DNA from: Armigeres subalbatus
Taxonomy: Eukaryota; Arthropoda; Insecta; Diptera; Culicidae
DNA: 64,000 nt
Reading direction: 5' to 3'
Assembly (NCBI RefSeq): GCF_024139115.2
Contig: NC_085141.1
Coordinates: forward strand, 40,368,120-40,432,119
Shown here: positions 33,893-44,497 of the stretch, piece by piece
How the letters are laid out: each line of letters opens with the position of its first letter
Numbering within the stretch: position 1 is the stretch's first letter
Position numbers and translations under genes: made by a program
The notes under the pieces: generated by a model
What the model saw: the letters and a program-made list of their open reading frames with translations, nothing else
What the model was told of the DNA's origin: nothing
Databases searched by the model: none

Positions 33893-34140
33893 TGGTCGGG
33901 GTTCAGCTAAAACGCACCAAGCGGCTTTTTGACTGACTTGTGATATTTTGTTCTTACAAGGACAATGGAAATCGTTTCATATCAATTCAAGCGTACATTT
34001 GCAATAGGATATCCTCATTTATTGGATTGAGGGATATCCGATACGATTTGCGATCAATTGTATCTGCTAAACGAAAGTTTGGGCAGAAAAATGGGTAATT
34101 TTTCGTTGGCGCTTGGCGCGTTTTGGCTGAATCCCGACCA
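33893..34140. mobile_element. 248-bp MITE, TGGTCGGGGTTCAGC family, copy 1
   Basis: The ends TGGTCGGGGTTCAGC and GCTGAATCCCGACCA are inverted. GCACCAAGCGGC and GCGCTTGGCGCG-like words extend the repeat inward. Flanked by TA (33891-33892 and 34141-34142), as for Tc1/mariner-type elements. Exactly as long as copy 2 at 41119-41366. Confidence 0.85.
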
Positions 34141-34187
34141 TATGTGCATTATAAACATAAAACAAGTTGTGATACTTGGGATGACTT

Positions 34188-35230
34188 ATGATAATATTTC
34201 CGCTGATATTTTGAAAACCTATATTGGCCCTTTTTCCAAAATAATATCAGAACTGTTCAATAAAATGATTGTAACTGGTACTATCCAGCTACTATGAAAA
34301 TATTTCACGTCACGCCTATATTTAAATCTGGTGCCTCTAGGGACCCCAGCAATTTTCTACCAATATCAACTTTGTCGATTATCAATCAAATTTTGGAGAC
34401 ATTCTTAACCATCAGCTATAACTAAACCTGTTGACGAGCTAGTGACTGAAATTGACTAAAAGAATATTGTGGGGGGCTTATTCATGGACTTATGAAAAGC
34501 TTTCGATACTATAAACCATGAACATTGAATATTATTTAGTGTACCTGATTGAATACTTCAATGGAAATCAACTTTCTGTCAGTATTTCGAAAACAAAATA
34601 CATGCTTTTTCATTCACCGCAACACTGCCATCCATTTGTAAATTATTCACATATTGAAAAAGTTTCAACATTTAAATATTTGGGACTTCTCTCAGATTCT
34701 AGCCTTTCATGGGATATTCATATTAAACATATACCAAGTAAAGTTTTCAGATTATGTGGTCTTATGAAAAGATTGCAAGGTTTCTTGCCCAATGATGGTC
34801 TGATAACATTTTATCATGCATGCATCAATTCAACACTTCAGTATTTAATCATTGTTTGGGGTTATGCCGCCAAATTAAAATTGAAAAAATAAAATAAAAA
34901 ACCAATTGTTACAGAATGTTTAAAAATTTCAATTTGCCTTTACCATTTTCTACTTTCTGCTTTAAATCAGTTTACCTCATCGAGTTATTCCCATTGTGGG
35001 TCTACGTGACATCCAATTTATTTTACTTCTACATAATTGTTTGCATAATCGTGAATTCCATCACAATATTGCCTTTCCAAATTGAGATAATTCCTTGCCC
35101 ACAAGAAACACTAATGAACTATTGAGAAGTAGTGCATCCCCAAATTTGGGGTCATCGCGCATAACAATTTACGGTCCAAAGAAGTTCACTAACTTACCCA
35201 GCCAAAAAAAAAACAATTTTGAATAAAATG
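34188..35230 (+). pseudogene. CR1/L2-like LINE, reverse transcriptase part, decayed
   Basis: It continues the LINE of 30791-31610. DNISADILKTYIGPFSKIIS is followed, after a shift, by MKIFHVTPIFKSGASRDPSN and LPISTLSIINQILETFL. GLFMDL-stop-KAFDTINHEH is motif A with a stop inside. The stretch that should hold motifs B and C (the catalytic Asp pair) is missing. KTKYMLFHSPQ, YLGLLSDSSLSWDIHIKHI and INSTLQYLIIVWGYAAK are the thumb-like C-terminal part, and a decayed tail reaches about 35230. Non-functional. Confidence 0.8.
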
Positions 35231-35385
35231 TCATTTAAAAGTAAACTTAATGAGGAACGTGAATCTTCTGAATTATCTTCTCTAAAAACGTCAATCATTT
35301 CAATTTGTATTGCTGCATGGTTTTCTGGATCCTGCTGGTTTTTCTCCTCTAGCGTAGCTGAACTAGTATTAAATTCATCAGGAAT
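35210..35385 (-). CDS. Weak candidate: acidic coding fragment
   Basis: A minus-strand frame of about 58 residues reads IPDEFNTSSATLEEKNQQDP, then ENHAAIQIEMIDVFREDNSE. It has natural-looking composition but no start codon or recognisable domain, and a stop lies a few codons upstream. It might be an exon or transposon-gene remnant, or chance. Confidence 0.15.
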
Positions 35386-35390
35386 CAGGA

Positions 35391-36590
35391 TTAATATTTA
35401 TGCCATTTGACACAAATTTGGCTTTCATTTCAATTTTAATTCATTTAATATTTAATATAGAAAATGCTTAATTTATGTAGAATGGATGTTTCTTCAATTG
35501 ATGTGCACACCTGAGAAATAAGTATTTATGTGCACAGTGAAGACGTTTACTGAACATGAGTATTGGTCGTCCCAAAACAATTCAGAAAAAAACTTGATTT
35601 CACTTGATTGGAAGAAGCTTGTGTTTTTCCATACAACTGCGCCCTACTCTAATAAGTATCATCTGCTAGATATTTGTGAAATTATGAAGAGTTGATCCGA
35701 CAGTGATGGAGAAGCAACAGAGAGCAGTCAATCAAGCTCATGCTAACGCCCTTTTGATTCTAACCAATCATCATAATTGTAACATTTACTATCATATCGA
35801 ACTGCATCATTATTATTTGATTATTTATCGACATTCTAATGCTTTTGGGAACGAACTTGAGTTTCCAGGTATTTATATATCTTTTTTTACAGGGCGATCA
35901 ATGGCGCTTGAACCTATTAGCCAGGGAACAAATGATATACCATGCACCATCTGAAGAAATGTGTTGAAGAAGAATTTTCAATCACTTTCTTAGCTAAATA
36001 TCTTTCCACGGCTTCAACACATTTTGCTTACGGTGATGATTTTTAGTCAACCTTCCCACTAACTTTTTAACTCCTAGACATCTATGAGGGCGTCTTTAAA
36101 TCGCTTATGTCTTGTTAAGCAGTTATCATTATCAGAAGCTTGACGTGGCCAACAGTGGTAGTTTATTACGCTTTCACATTCTGGAATTCCAATTTTAACT
36201 TCCGAGTAGTCTTCCAAAAGTATTTGGAATAAAGATGTGTAAGATATACATGATAGTTTTTAGTATGCAATCTACGTAAGGTATATTGAACGGAAGTTGA
36301 TCATCCCCCCATTTCCTACTAAGCCTACTAAGTCCTGCTGTTTAGTTTGAACCTAATTTGAGCTCAAGCTCAGCTCTGACATGTGTATAAACTAATTCAT
36401 TGTAGGTTTAAACATCTGCGAGCATGTCATGGTCATGGTGATCAGTATTTGAGCAAACGTTTTGGCTGCTTGACAGATCTTCTGCTCGATCTGCTGTTTT
36501 TTGACGGTTCGATTGGCGGCACATACCGATCCGCGTTTCTCTTATTCAGGCCTCTAGTTCTGACAAAACAACAGATAAAACTGTCAAATA
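35391..36590. other. Unassigned AT-rich DNA
   Basis: No gene or clear repeat recognised. Confidence 0.4.
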
Positions 36591-36595
36591 TGATA

Positions 36596-37308
36596 GGGAG
36601 TGAGTGCTAGTAGTGGACCTAGTGCGTATAATGGACCTCCTGAATAAAATCCCAAATTAAACGCTGAAATCGACAATTTTCTGCAAGCTTCCGTCGGGTG
36701 AAGTTGCTTCATGTATTAGGACAACAGTTCCATACATTTGTTATGGACAGGGAAACATAAATTTAGTTATATTAACTAATTTGTAAATATAAATATGCTA
36801 AAGGGTCCATTACTAGCACACAAGGGGGGGTCCATTATAGGCAAAAGGAACATGTGGGAATGGAACATGTAAATCAAATGGAGGGACCATAATACGTATA
36901 TAAACAAACTCGACGTTGCGTGTTATGGACCCGGGGGTGGCCATAATAGGCATGCTAGCTACATAATTTTTAAATGTTTTTTTTTATTGGTAAAATGAAT
37001 GTTTTGACTATTTTTATGTACGAAACACGATGCTGGTACCTGTTGCTTGTCATCTGGTGCAGCAGAACTACAATTTGTCAAGAGGCTCGCTCTAGCGAAG
37101 CGACTGAAATAAATTTTAGTCGTTAATACTAATGACACACTGGTGGTATTCGTACCATGGTACAAGTTGTACCACTAGTGTGTCACCTTGTACCATGCTG
37201 GTACAACATGGAAAACCATGGTAAAATATGTACTAGGGTATATAACCGTGGTACTTGTACCATCAGTGTGTCTTTAGTATAAGGGGTCCATCACTAGCAC
37301 TCCCTCCC
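36596..37308. mobile_element. 713-bp TA-flanked inverted-repeat element
   Basis: The left end GGGAGTGAGTGCTAGTAGTG is matched inverted by the right end (CATCACTAGCACTCCCTCCC). TA stands at 36594-36595 and 37309-37310. The words GTCCATTA and GGACC with TAATAGGC recur inside. No coding capacity. A second hairpin element is nested at 37127-37279. Confidence 0.85.
37127..37279. mobile_element. Nested hairpin MITE with TACCATGG core
   Basis: TACTAATGACACACTGGTGG at the left and CCATCAGTGTGTCTTTAGTA at the right form inverted ends. Inside are further palindromes (GTACCATGGTAC; TACAAGTTGTACCACTAGTG), so several hairpins are possible. Confidence 0.75.
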
Positions 37309-37439
37309 TAGAAAGCATTGTATGAATGTGTTTGAAATACCTGCTACAATGATAACATTATTTTGTCAATATGGAGTTTCTAAGAAGTATCAATAAAAAG
37401 TTCTATTGATCAGAGTAGCCCTTTTAAGAATCATTCAAT

Positions 37440-38380
37440 TTTGATGGCCCCCATCCATCCATCCACAGCCTTCTCCTGCACATTTGGGAACACTTCCAAC
37501 CATATGTCGACGCTTCTCAGAGCGCACCGCGACCACCAATTTCACGCATTCTCTTGCTCTCTTCTTTCGATCGCGGAGCACGATTGCGGCGATCCCAACG
37601 ATTTCCTCCGAAAATGGGCTACTCTAACCCGCCCATCATCAGCCAGCATCCCTTCTCGAATCGCACATCACACTGTGCGATGGTGATCTCTCGATCCGGG
37701 TGCATTCCCCATTTCCAATCGCCCATCAATCAAACTCATTCCATGACGGTCTCGCTCGCAATTTCGCCGTCATCGCCGCCGCCGTCGTCGTCGTTGCACG
37801 CGCTAGATCTTGCAGATCAGCACCAGTGCAGAGCGTCCTGCATGTATCCCGTTCGTGCGAGTATTGATCCCAATTAAGTAATTAATCAATCCAACCCGTT
37901 CCTCGCAATCTCGGACGATCATTACAGCGTCGCATCGTGTCGCCTGACCTCAGCCCGCGCAGCATCGATCATGTGCATCGCGCAAAACAACATGACACCC
38001 GGCCTCGGTACGGGGATATGGTGAGGCTGATGTGGGCTGGTCGATCTCTAAACCGCACCAACGACGAAGACGAGGCGCACGAGAAATCTAAAATTAAATC
38101 TTTACACACCACATTAGATGTGATTTTTGTTTACTGCGATGAACGGAGTTCGTTACAGGAATTGCGATGGTCGCTCTTGCTCGCAAGTGCGCGCCCGCTC
38201 TCACCGCCAGCGAGCGGCGCTTGTTCGACGGACGTCGTCGGTCGGCCGGTCGTCGGCTGGCGGAATTTGTTTGTGGTCAGTGTCTGCTGTTGAATAGCGA
38301 TCGCGTGAACTCACGGGTGATCTATTTCCACCAGCGCACATACGGTTGGGTAGTAAGTGAGAATTTTCCAACCACTGATC
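37440..38380. other. GC-richer island, possible host promoter or 5' exon
   Basis: CpG-rich DNA with open frames on the plus strand that are dominated by Ser, Pro, Arg and His and lack domains. An initiator-like GGTCAGTG lies at about 38275-38282. A strong donor-like GTAAGTGA lies at 38353, which could mark a short untranslated first exon. Nothing proves transcription. Confidence 0.25.
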
Positions 38381-38988
38381 TATAGGTATATGAAGATACA
38401 TTTTAAGTATCGATAAAGGAACAAATAGAGCTCAGGAAATCGTCATGTTGAAGTAATAAATTAACGAATTTGTTAACTTAAAGAGCCAAAAGCTGACCAC
38501 TTAACATATGAGGAAAAAATTGCCAACCCAAAATATAAACAAAAATAAAGAGGTTAACATAAAATTCTTCACTTTAGCAATAAATAACGTATCTTAACTG
38601 ACAAGCATCATTATATTGCTTCAGTAATTACATGCGTATTTAATGATGTTTTTAAAACTTACACTGTAAAAAGTAAAAAAAAATAGTTTTACAAGAAATT
38701 TAGTTTTACAATTAAAGTTTTACAATTAAATTCCATGTTAATCGAATATTTTGCTGATTTTATTACAAAAAATCAACGCATCAACGATTCAATCAATTAT
38801 TATAATTATTGAATCAGTACATCTCACATAAAATATTTACCTGATGATCAGATGAAATCTAAGTGATTTTTTTTCGCAGTGCAACATTTTAGGGTCATAA
38901 AATTCGGTTTTTTATCTCTTCACATTTGTCTCAAGACTTGAAAGCCCCTTGAATGTGTTTAATAGCGGTGAAAGGTGTGGCGCAATCA
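38381..38988. other. Unassigned AT-rich DNA
   Basis: No gene or recognisable repeat. Confidence 0.4.
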
Positions 38989-39420
38989 AATTGAAGAAGA
39001 GCTCAACCAGCATCGCATACATACTTGGTTGACCGATCGTTCATCGATCACCATATGAGATACCCCGGCACGATTTGTCGCTCGCCGTCTTCCAGGATTC
39101 GGCAAGTGAGTGAGTCGGTGAGACATGACCAAATTTGCGCTCGTGCTCGCGTTGACCGTACTCATTCGCCACCAGCAGACCACAGCAGTCGGTTTCGCTC
39201 CCTAATTGATTTCTCGCTATTGCGGTGCCGAGTCCGTTCGTCCGTGCCGTCGCGTCGTCGTCGTCGTCGTCGTCGACGACTCTGTTGATTTGCTGCATAA
39301 CGTTTTTACGATCGCCCGCCCGCCGTGCGATAAAAATGGGGGCGCGCAAATTATTTCACGTACAACACCATCATATCGTCGGGATGTGTAGAATGTGGAA
39401 ACAGTATGAGTAATTTTCGA
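38989..39420. other. Second GC-richer island with (GTC)n run
   Basis: CpG-rich, with CGTCGTCGTCGTCGTCG near 39248-39272. Open frames are repeat-driven on both strands. It may belong with the island at 37440-38380 to one regulatory region; this is inference from composition only. Confidence 0.25.
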
Positions 39421-40708
39421 ATCATGCAGTAGTGGGGTCGGGTGTTCTACTCTGTCTAGGGGGGCACTGGCAGATGTGTTTGTGGTTCTTTATTTATGGG
39501 TCTGTGGATCGTTTATTTGCGCGATGAACAAACGACGATCGTTCAAAAAGCTAAAGTTCGAATCGTTTGGCGTTTTTGCATTTATCATGTATCTTTTTTT
39601 TTACTTTTCTCGTCTGTTTAAAGACTATGGGTTCACTCATTATTTTTAGATAGAAGGCGTATATCTTCTCAGTTATTAATTGAAAGCTTTTCTATGCCCG
39701 CTAATTGCATGAATGAATATGTATTTTGTGTGGCAATTACGAAGGATACACTTTGCCCAAGGAGTCGGAAATGTTTTCCACCTGAAGCAACTCTAAGACT
39801 GGACTGAGAATTGAACTGCCCTGAATCCTGCAAACCCGATTTAAATCACTGTAGTAATCGGAAGATCGCTGTAGTTAGTGACATAGTCCATCTCACTGTA
39901 GCATAGAATGCCAGTTGGTTCCATAACTGGAAGGTATTAAGCATAACAAGAAAAAACAAATGATTTGGAAGCATCCAATTGTCATCCGACGGGGGCCGTT
40001 CCGAAAACGCCGATACGAGTGAATCTTAATTAGATCTGGTAGTGTTAGAAGTCTTCCGCAATGCAATCCACCGTAAAAAAAATATTGAGGGATTTGAAAA
40101 TTTTTCATAGTACGTGACCAACCTACGGGACTTCGAATATTTTAAGTTGGTAGTTATAATGCACGGGGCTTCCACCTATTTGCTCGCTAGGTGTTGTTCG
40201 TAGGTCATAGTACGCTAGTCTAGATCGTGATATGATACATGATCCTTGTGGTACGAAACTCAGAATGTGTTCACAACATATGCTCTTAGCCATCCAAGAA
40301 CTCCCTGAAGTAAGTACTTCAGGGCTACACGCGTAACCAAAGATCTATCGGCGTGTTTCTTATATGGTACATGCCCTTGTAGAGAGATTGTGTTCATAAG
40401 TTCTTGGTCATCCAAGAAATCCCGGTATTATAAATCAAAACCTCATAAGAATCAGTGTATATCGCAAAGTTCCAAAAATCGTGTAAAAAACTATTTCCAC
40501 GGAGATGGGATTTCGCGGTTTTCACGCATCTCTCGTGCTGTGAGGCCGCCCATATAATATGTGGAAAACTTTGTGGTATTGAGGGAGAACAATGTAGTCC
40601 GCACTTGCCCATGGGGAGGCATGGGTGACATGGTATGACAAATGCCCACGTGTACTTTTGCTCTTAATTTTCAATAGAATTAACTTGAATAAATCTAAAT
40701 TAATGGGA
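39421..40708. other. Unassigned DNA
   Basis: No gene or clear repeat recognised. The stretch from about 40260 to 40420 repeats the words TCCAAGAA and TCATAAG with variation. Confidence 0.4.
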
Positions 40709-40710
40709 TA

Positions 40711-41883
40711 AAGGGTGTACGGAATCAAATTGCATCACTTTGAACTACTCGCCAAAAATTAGTCTATCAACCGATTGTCATGAAATTTTCAGGGATTGAA
40801 ATACAATATGTAAGCTTTGACTATACGTATAACTGTTTCACTGTTATTCTTAAATACATCCAAATGCTGAAGCTTTTTTCTTAATTGAACTCATAAGATT
40901 GTGTGCATGTCCGTAACTAACTTTTTCATCCAGCAATCTATCCCAACGAAAAAAAAACTAATTTTATTGTCTCAGTCGATTATTTAACTTAATTAAGTCT
41001 TAATAAAGTCAACTTTCCCAAAGAAACCATATTTTTTTGACGCCTCTATCTATGTATTACAAAAATCGAAAACACCGGCCTTAACAATGAGATTGATGCT
41101 CTCCCAAAATCTGACAAATGGTCGGGGTTCAGCCAAATCGCACCAAGCGCCAACGAAAAATTACTTATTTTTCTGCTCAAACTTTCGTTTAGCAGATTTA
41201 ATTGATCGCAAATCATATCGGATATCCCTCAAAGCCATAACTGAGGATATCTTACTGCAAATGTACGCTTATATTTATATGAAACTACTTCCGTTGTCCT
41301 TGTACGAACAAAATATCAAAAGTCAGTCGAAAAGCCGCTTGGTGCGGTTTGACTGAGCCCCGACCAAATATCAGTCCAACATAAGATTTCAGCGCTTTTC
41401 TTATTTTTATGATTTTTCTGTTTTTACTCTATAGAAGCGACAAAACAGAAAGTTTTTTGGAAAGTTTACCTGATAACCGGATAATCAAAAATGTTGACGT
41501 TTGAGTTATAAACCAATACGAAATGTTGACGCGAAAGGCCAAATCAACATTTTCAACAGGTTTCCGCAGCTCGTGTTTTCATTCCAGACCAGTATTTCTC
41601 GATCGGCCGTAATTATAGTGATTTTGGGGTCAAAAACACAAAATTTAATTACTAACATTTTTTATAAGATGTGGAATATGGGGGTGAATGCGCAAGATTT
41701 ATTTGCACACGTCCTGTTCCTTCGGCTGTATTTTCAAAACCACTGGACTATTTCGTAATGAAACTCACGCAGTGTGAACAACACATGCTGAAGCCGTCTG
41801 CCACAAAATTTCGTTAAAATCAACCCAGGAGGCGAAATGTTATTGACTTTTGAAAGTGATGCAATTTGATTCCGTACATCCTT
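40711..41883. mobile_element. 1.17-kb TA-flanked inverted-repeat element
   Basis: AAGGGTGTACGGAATCAAAT at the left is matched inverted at the right (ATTTGATTCCGTACATCCTT). The similarity extends through GCATCACTTTGAA / TTTGAAAGTGATGC. TA stands at 40709-40710 and 41884-41885. Tc1/mariner-type insertion is inferred. The frames inside are short and I see no DD(E/D) transposase. A 248-bp MITE is nested at 41119-41366. Confidence 0.87.
41119..41366. mobile_element. 248-bp MITE, TGGTCGGGGTTCAGC family, copy 2
   Basis: TGGTCGGGGTTCAGCCAAAT at the left and TTTGACTGAGCCCCGACCA at the right. The body is the inverse of the copy at 33893-34140 and equal in length. The flank is AA rather than a clear TA duplication. 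Confidence 0.85.
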
Positions 41884-42008
41884 TATTTTCTTTTTTGGTT
41901 GGACCCTTTGACCGAATGCCGTTTCGTCGAACGCCATTTGGCCGAATTCTGTTTGACCTAACGGATCGTTTGACCGAATAGTTGAAAACTTTCATTAAAT
42001 TGCAAGTA

Positions 42009-42985
42009 GGGGAGGTGGGGGTAAAATGGACAGGGTGGGTAAAACGGACAGGGGTACTGTTTGAACTAAATCGTTACAAAATTGGCACTCCATCAAGTGG
42101 ATCTTATTGCTTGTTTCAAATTATGAGTTTAGCATGTTTTACTACATTCAAATAATGAAAACTATTGTGTTTATTAAAGATTTAATGTAAACTGAAATGC
42201 CTGAAAACAACTGAAAACTGAAAAAAAAAGCTGAAATGCCATGTCGATGTAATTTTTGATGTGCAGTATTTAAGCTTATAAAACATAAATCGGCAGAACT
42301 AATCCGCATGATCCTCGAGGATGTGAAACTTAGTCTATCCAAAGATTGTGTACGGGTTGCATTAATAATTTATCTCAAAATTCGATTTTTTCAAGAAATT
42401 GGATCATGGTGGAGTAAAACGGACACGTTCTGGTGTGGGTAATTTGGCCATATAAAGAACATAAATTTTTTTCAACGAACTTTTATTTTGCAAAGTTTTT
42501 ATTGTTTACCTCCGAAAACATCAAGCATTCATTAGGAAATTCGAATTTCCGAGTGTTGTTCAGACAAATGGCATTATTTTCAAATGACTTTTATTGATGT
42601 ATCATGCTGTTTTAGTAAAATCATTGTACGCTACCAATATATTAATTATTATCCAATATTTTTATTTCCAGATGCTCATTTCAGAGATGCTTTGCCTATG
42701 CATACAATTTATCAACTAAATTCACTGTTTTAGGCTTAATTTCTTAACATGTCCGTTTTGCTCACACACTATGTCCATTTAATCCGCATTTTCCGATTTT
42801 TTCATCCTATTTTTATTGTTTAAAAAAACACACAAAATCCGATTGTTTTCTACTAAAATGACTTGAAGCTATCGTAGTGCTTATATTCAAGATTAACGTG
42901 AGTGGTTTTGGTCCCCTATATTACGACGTTTTCTTTGTGAAAATGACGCGATTCCTTAGCATGTCCATATTACCCCCAGCCCCCC
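42009..42985. mobile_element. 977-bp TA-flanked element with GGACA-rich ends
   Basis: GGGGAGGTGGGGGTAAAATG at the left is matched inverted at the right (CATATTACCCCCAGCCCCCC). TA stands at 42007-42008 and 42986-42987. The subterminal word AAAACGGACA or its relatives recurs (near 42050, 42415, 42750, 42775), which could be binding sites for the missing transposase. Non-coding. Confidence 0.85.
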
Positions 42986-43379
42986 TATAGGGAAAAGTGA
43001 GGAACGAGGCATTTTTTGTATCATATTCGAAGGGAAAAATGAAAAACAAAAAGTGAGAAGTAATAAGTGAATTGTGAGAAACGAAAAGAGAGAAGTGAGA
43101 AGTGATAAATGAGAAATGAGACGTGGGAAGAGAGAAGTGAGAAGTGTCCAGTGGGGAGTGAGAGATGAGAAGTGAGAGGAGAGGAGCGAGAATTGAGAAG
43201 TGAGACATGAAAAGTGAGAAGTAAAAAATAAGATGAATTGAAAATTGCAAAATAATTCTTTACTACCTTATTCCTTCCTTGAAAATCAAGTCGTTTTCGA
43301 CCGTTGCAGTCTTGTAAAGCAGCAAAAACAAGTTTACTTCTGCATCCGACGGTCTCGATAATTTATTTTTTTTCCTACT

Positions 43380-43570
43380 TCTTTCTTTTTTCTTTTCTTC
43401 CTTCTTCCGTTTACCATTTGCCTTCTTCTTTCTTAATTTTTATTCTTTATTCTTCCTTCTGCCTTCTTCCTTATTCTTTATCTTACCTTGTTTCTTTCTT
43501 CATTTTACCTTCTTCTTTCTCCCTTCTTTCTTTTTTCGCTATTCATCTTCGTTCTTCCTTATTACTTTAA
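43380..43570 (+). repeat. Polypyrimidine tract, CTTCTTCCTT type
   Basis: Nearly pure C and T on the plus strand, the complement-type of the purine tract at 655-1290. The 88-codon frame across it is low-complexity Phe/Ser/Leu and not a gene. Confidence 0.85.
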
Positions 43571-43857
43571 TCTTTTTGTATTTTGTCTCACTACTAATTT
43601 TTCACTTTTCAACCTCCTGCTTCTGTTTTTCTTCCTATTTTCTTTTACTTTTTACTTCTCATAACTCACTTCTTATTTCTCACTACTCACTTCTCACTTC
43701 TCAGTCCTCACTTCTCACATCTCACTATTCAGAACTCACTTCTCACTACTCTGAGCTTATTTGAACGTCTCATTTAGTTTTTAACTATTCTCATCTCACT
43801 TTGAACATTTCACTTCTCATTTCACTTAATCAAAACGGCATTCGGCCAAATGACCCT

Positions 43858-44264
43858 AAACCATTTGTGTCCAGTTCCTTATTTTGCTCTCCGTGTTTGC
43901 GTGGAATGTGCTCCACAGCGTAATAAAATGCACACCACCACAAGAAAGACGCTCATGGGCAGCGAGTTCATAATAAGAGACACTCTTTTGTGAATATTGC
44001 GAATATGAGCAAAGTAGGCGTCATGCTGTCATGCTTGATGGTTAAGCTACCATCTTCTGGTTGAACAAGCACACCGTTGACATAGCAAAAAGATTAAAAA
44101 AAAAATGGGCGACGGAATAGACAAAATATGAACTGAATAAACACTTCATAGGACATTTACAATGAGAACAATTTCTCAGGTTTTTCTATTCCCATACTGT
44201 CATGTATTCCATGCAGTATTTGGTTTGCTATGCAACGTTGTAATTCCATTTTCATTGGCGCATT
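43858..44264. other. Unassigned DNA
   Basis: No gene recognised. Confidence 0.4.
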
Positions 44265-44386
44265 GTGACATAAAAATGTACTAAACAAAAATTAATTGTG
44301 TTTTGCGGGAAAACAACTGCGTTTTGTGACAAAAAAATGTACTAAACAAAAATTAATTGTGTTTTGCTGGAAAACAGTCTGCGTGG
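44265..44386 (+). repeat. Two-copy tandem duplication, 61-bp period
   Basis: GTGACATAAAAATGTACTAA starts the first copy (44265) and GTGACAAAAAAATGTACTAA the second (44326). Both continue through AATTAATTGTGTTTTGC and GGAAAACA with few differences. The function is unknown. Confidence 0.85.
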
Positions 44387-44497
44387 ACAAAGGTGACGAA
44401 GTGTAGATCCTTTTCCACGCTTGTCCATAAAAAACGGGAAGGAAGTCTGTCTATATTTTCACGTGTTAATGAAAGGCCCCTTTAAAAAAATCCGCGT

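Larger units (their letters stand above)
31611..34187. mobile_element. 2.6-kb inverted-repeat transposon splitting the LINE
   Basis: It interrupts the LINE exactly between codons for GY and DNIS. The ends read ATCCCAAGTAACACCA (left, from about 31608) and TTGTGATACTTGGGAT (right, to about 34173), an imperfect inverted repeat. TTAT stands on both outer sides and may be the target duplication. The inside is AT-rich, has no recognisable transposase, and repeatedly contains TATAAC / GTTATA words. An RTE-type fragment and a 248-bp MITE are inserted in it. Confidence 0.65.
41902..43857. mobile_element. Foldback-type element with GGCCGAATG ends, copy 2
   Basis: The left end has GACCGAATGCCGTTT, GCCATTTGGCCGAATTC and GACCGAATAGTTGAAAAC. 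The right end has TTTTTAACTATTC and AAACGGCATTCGGCCAAATG inverted. AGTGAGAAGTGAG words at 43034-43220 face CACTTCTCACTTCTCA words at 43640-43760. A pyrimidine-rich tract (43380-43570) takes the place of the purine tract of copy 1, as if the body were in the opposite orientation. A 977-bp TA-flanked element is nested in the left part. Confidence 0.65.
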
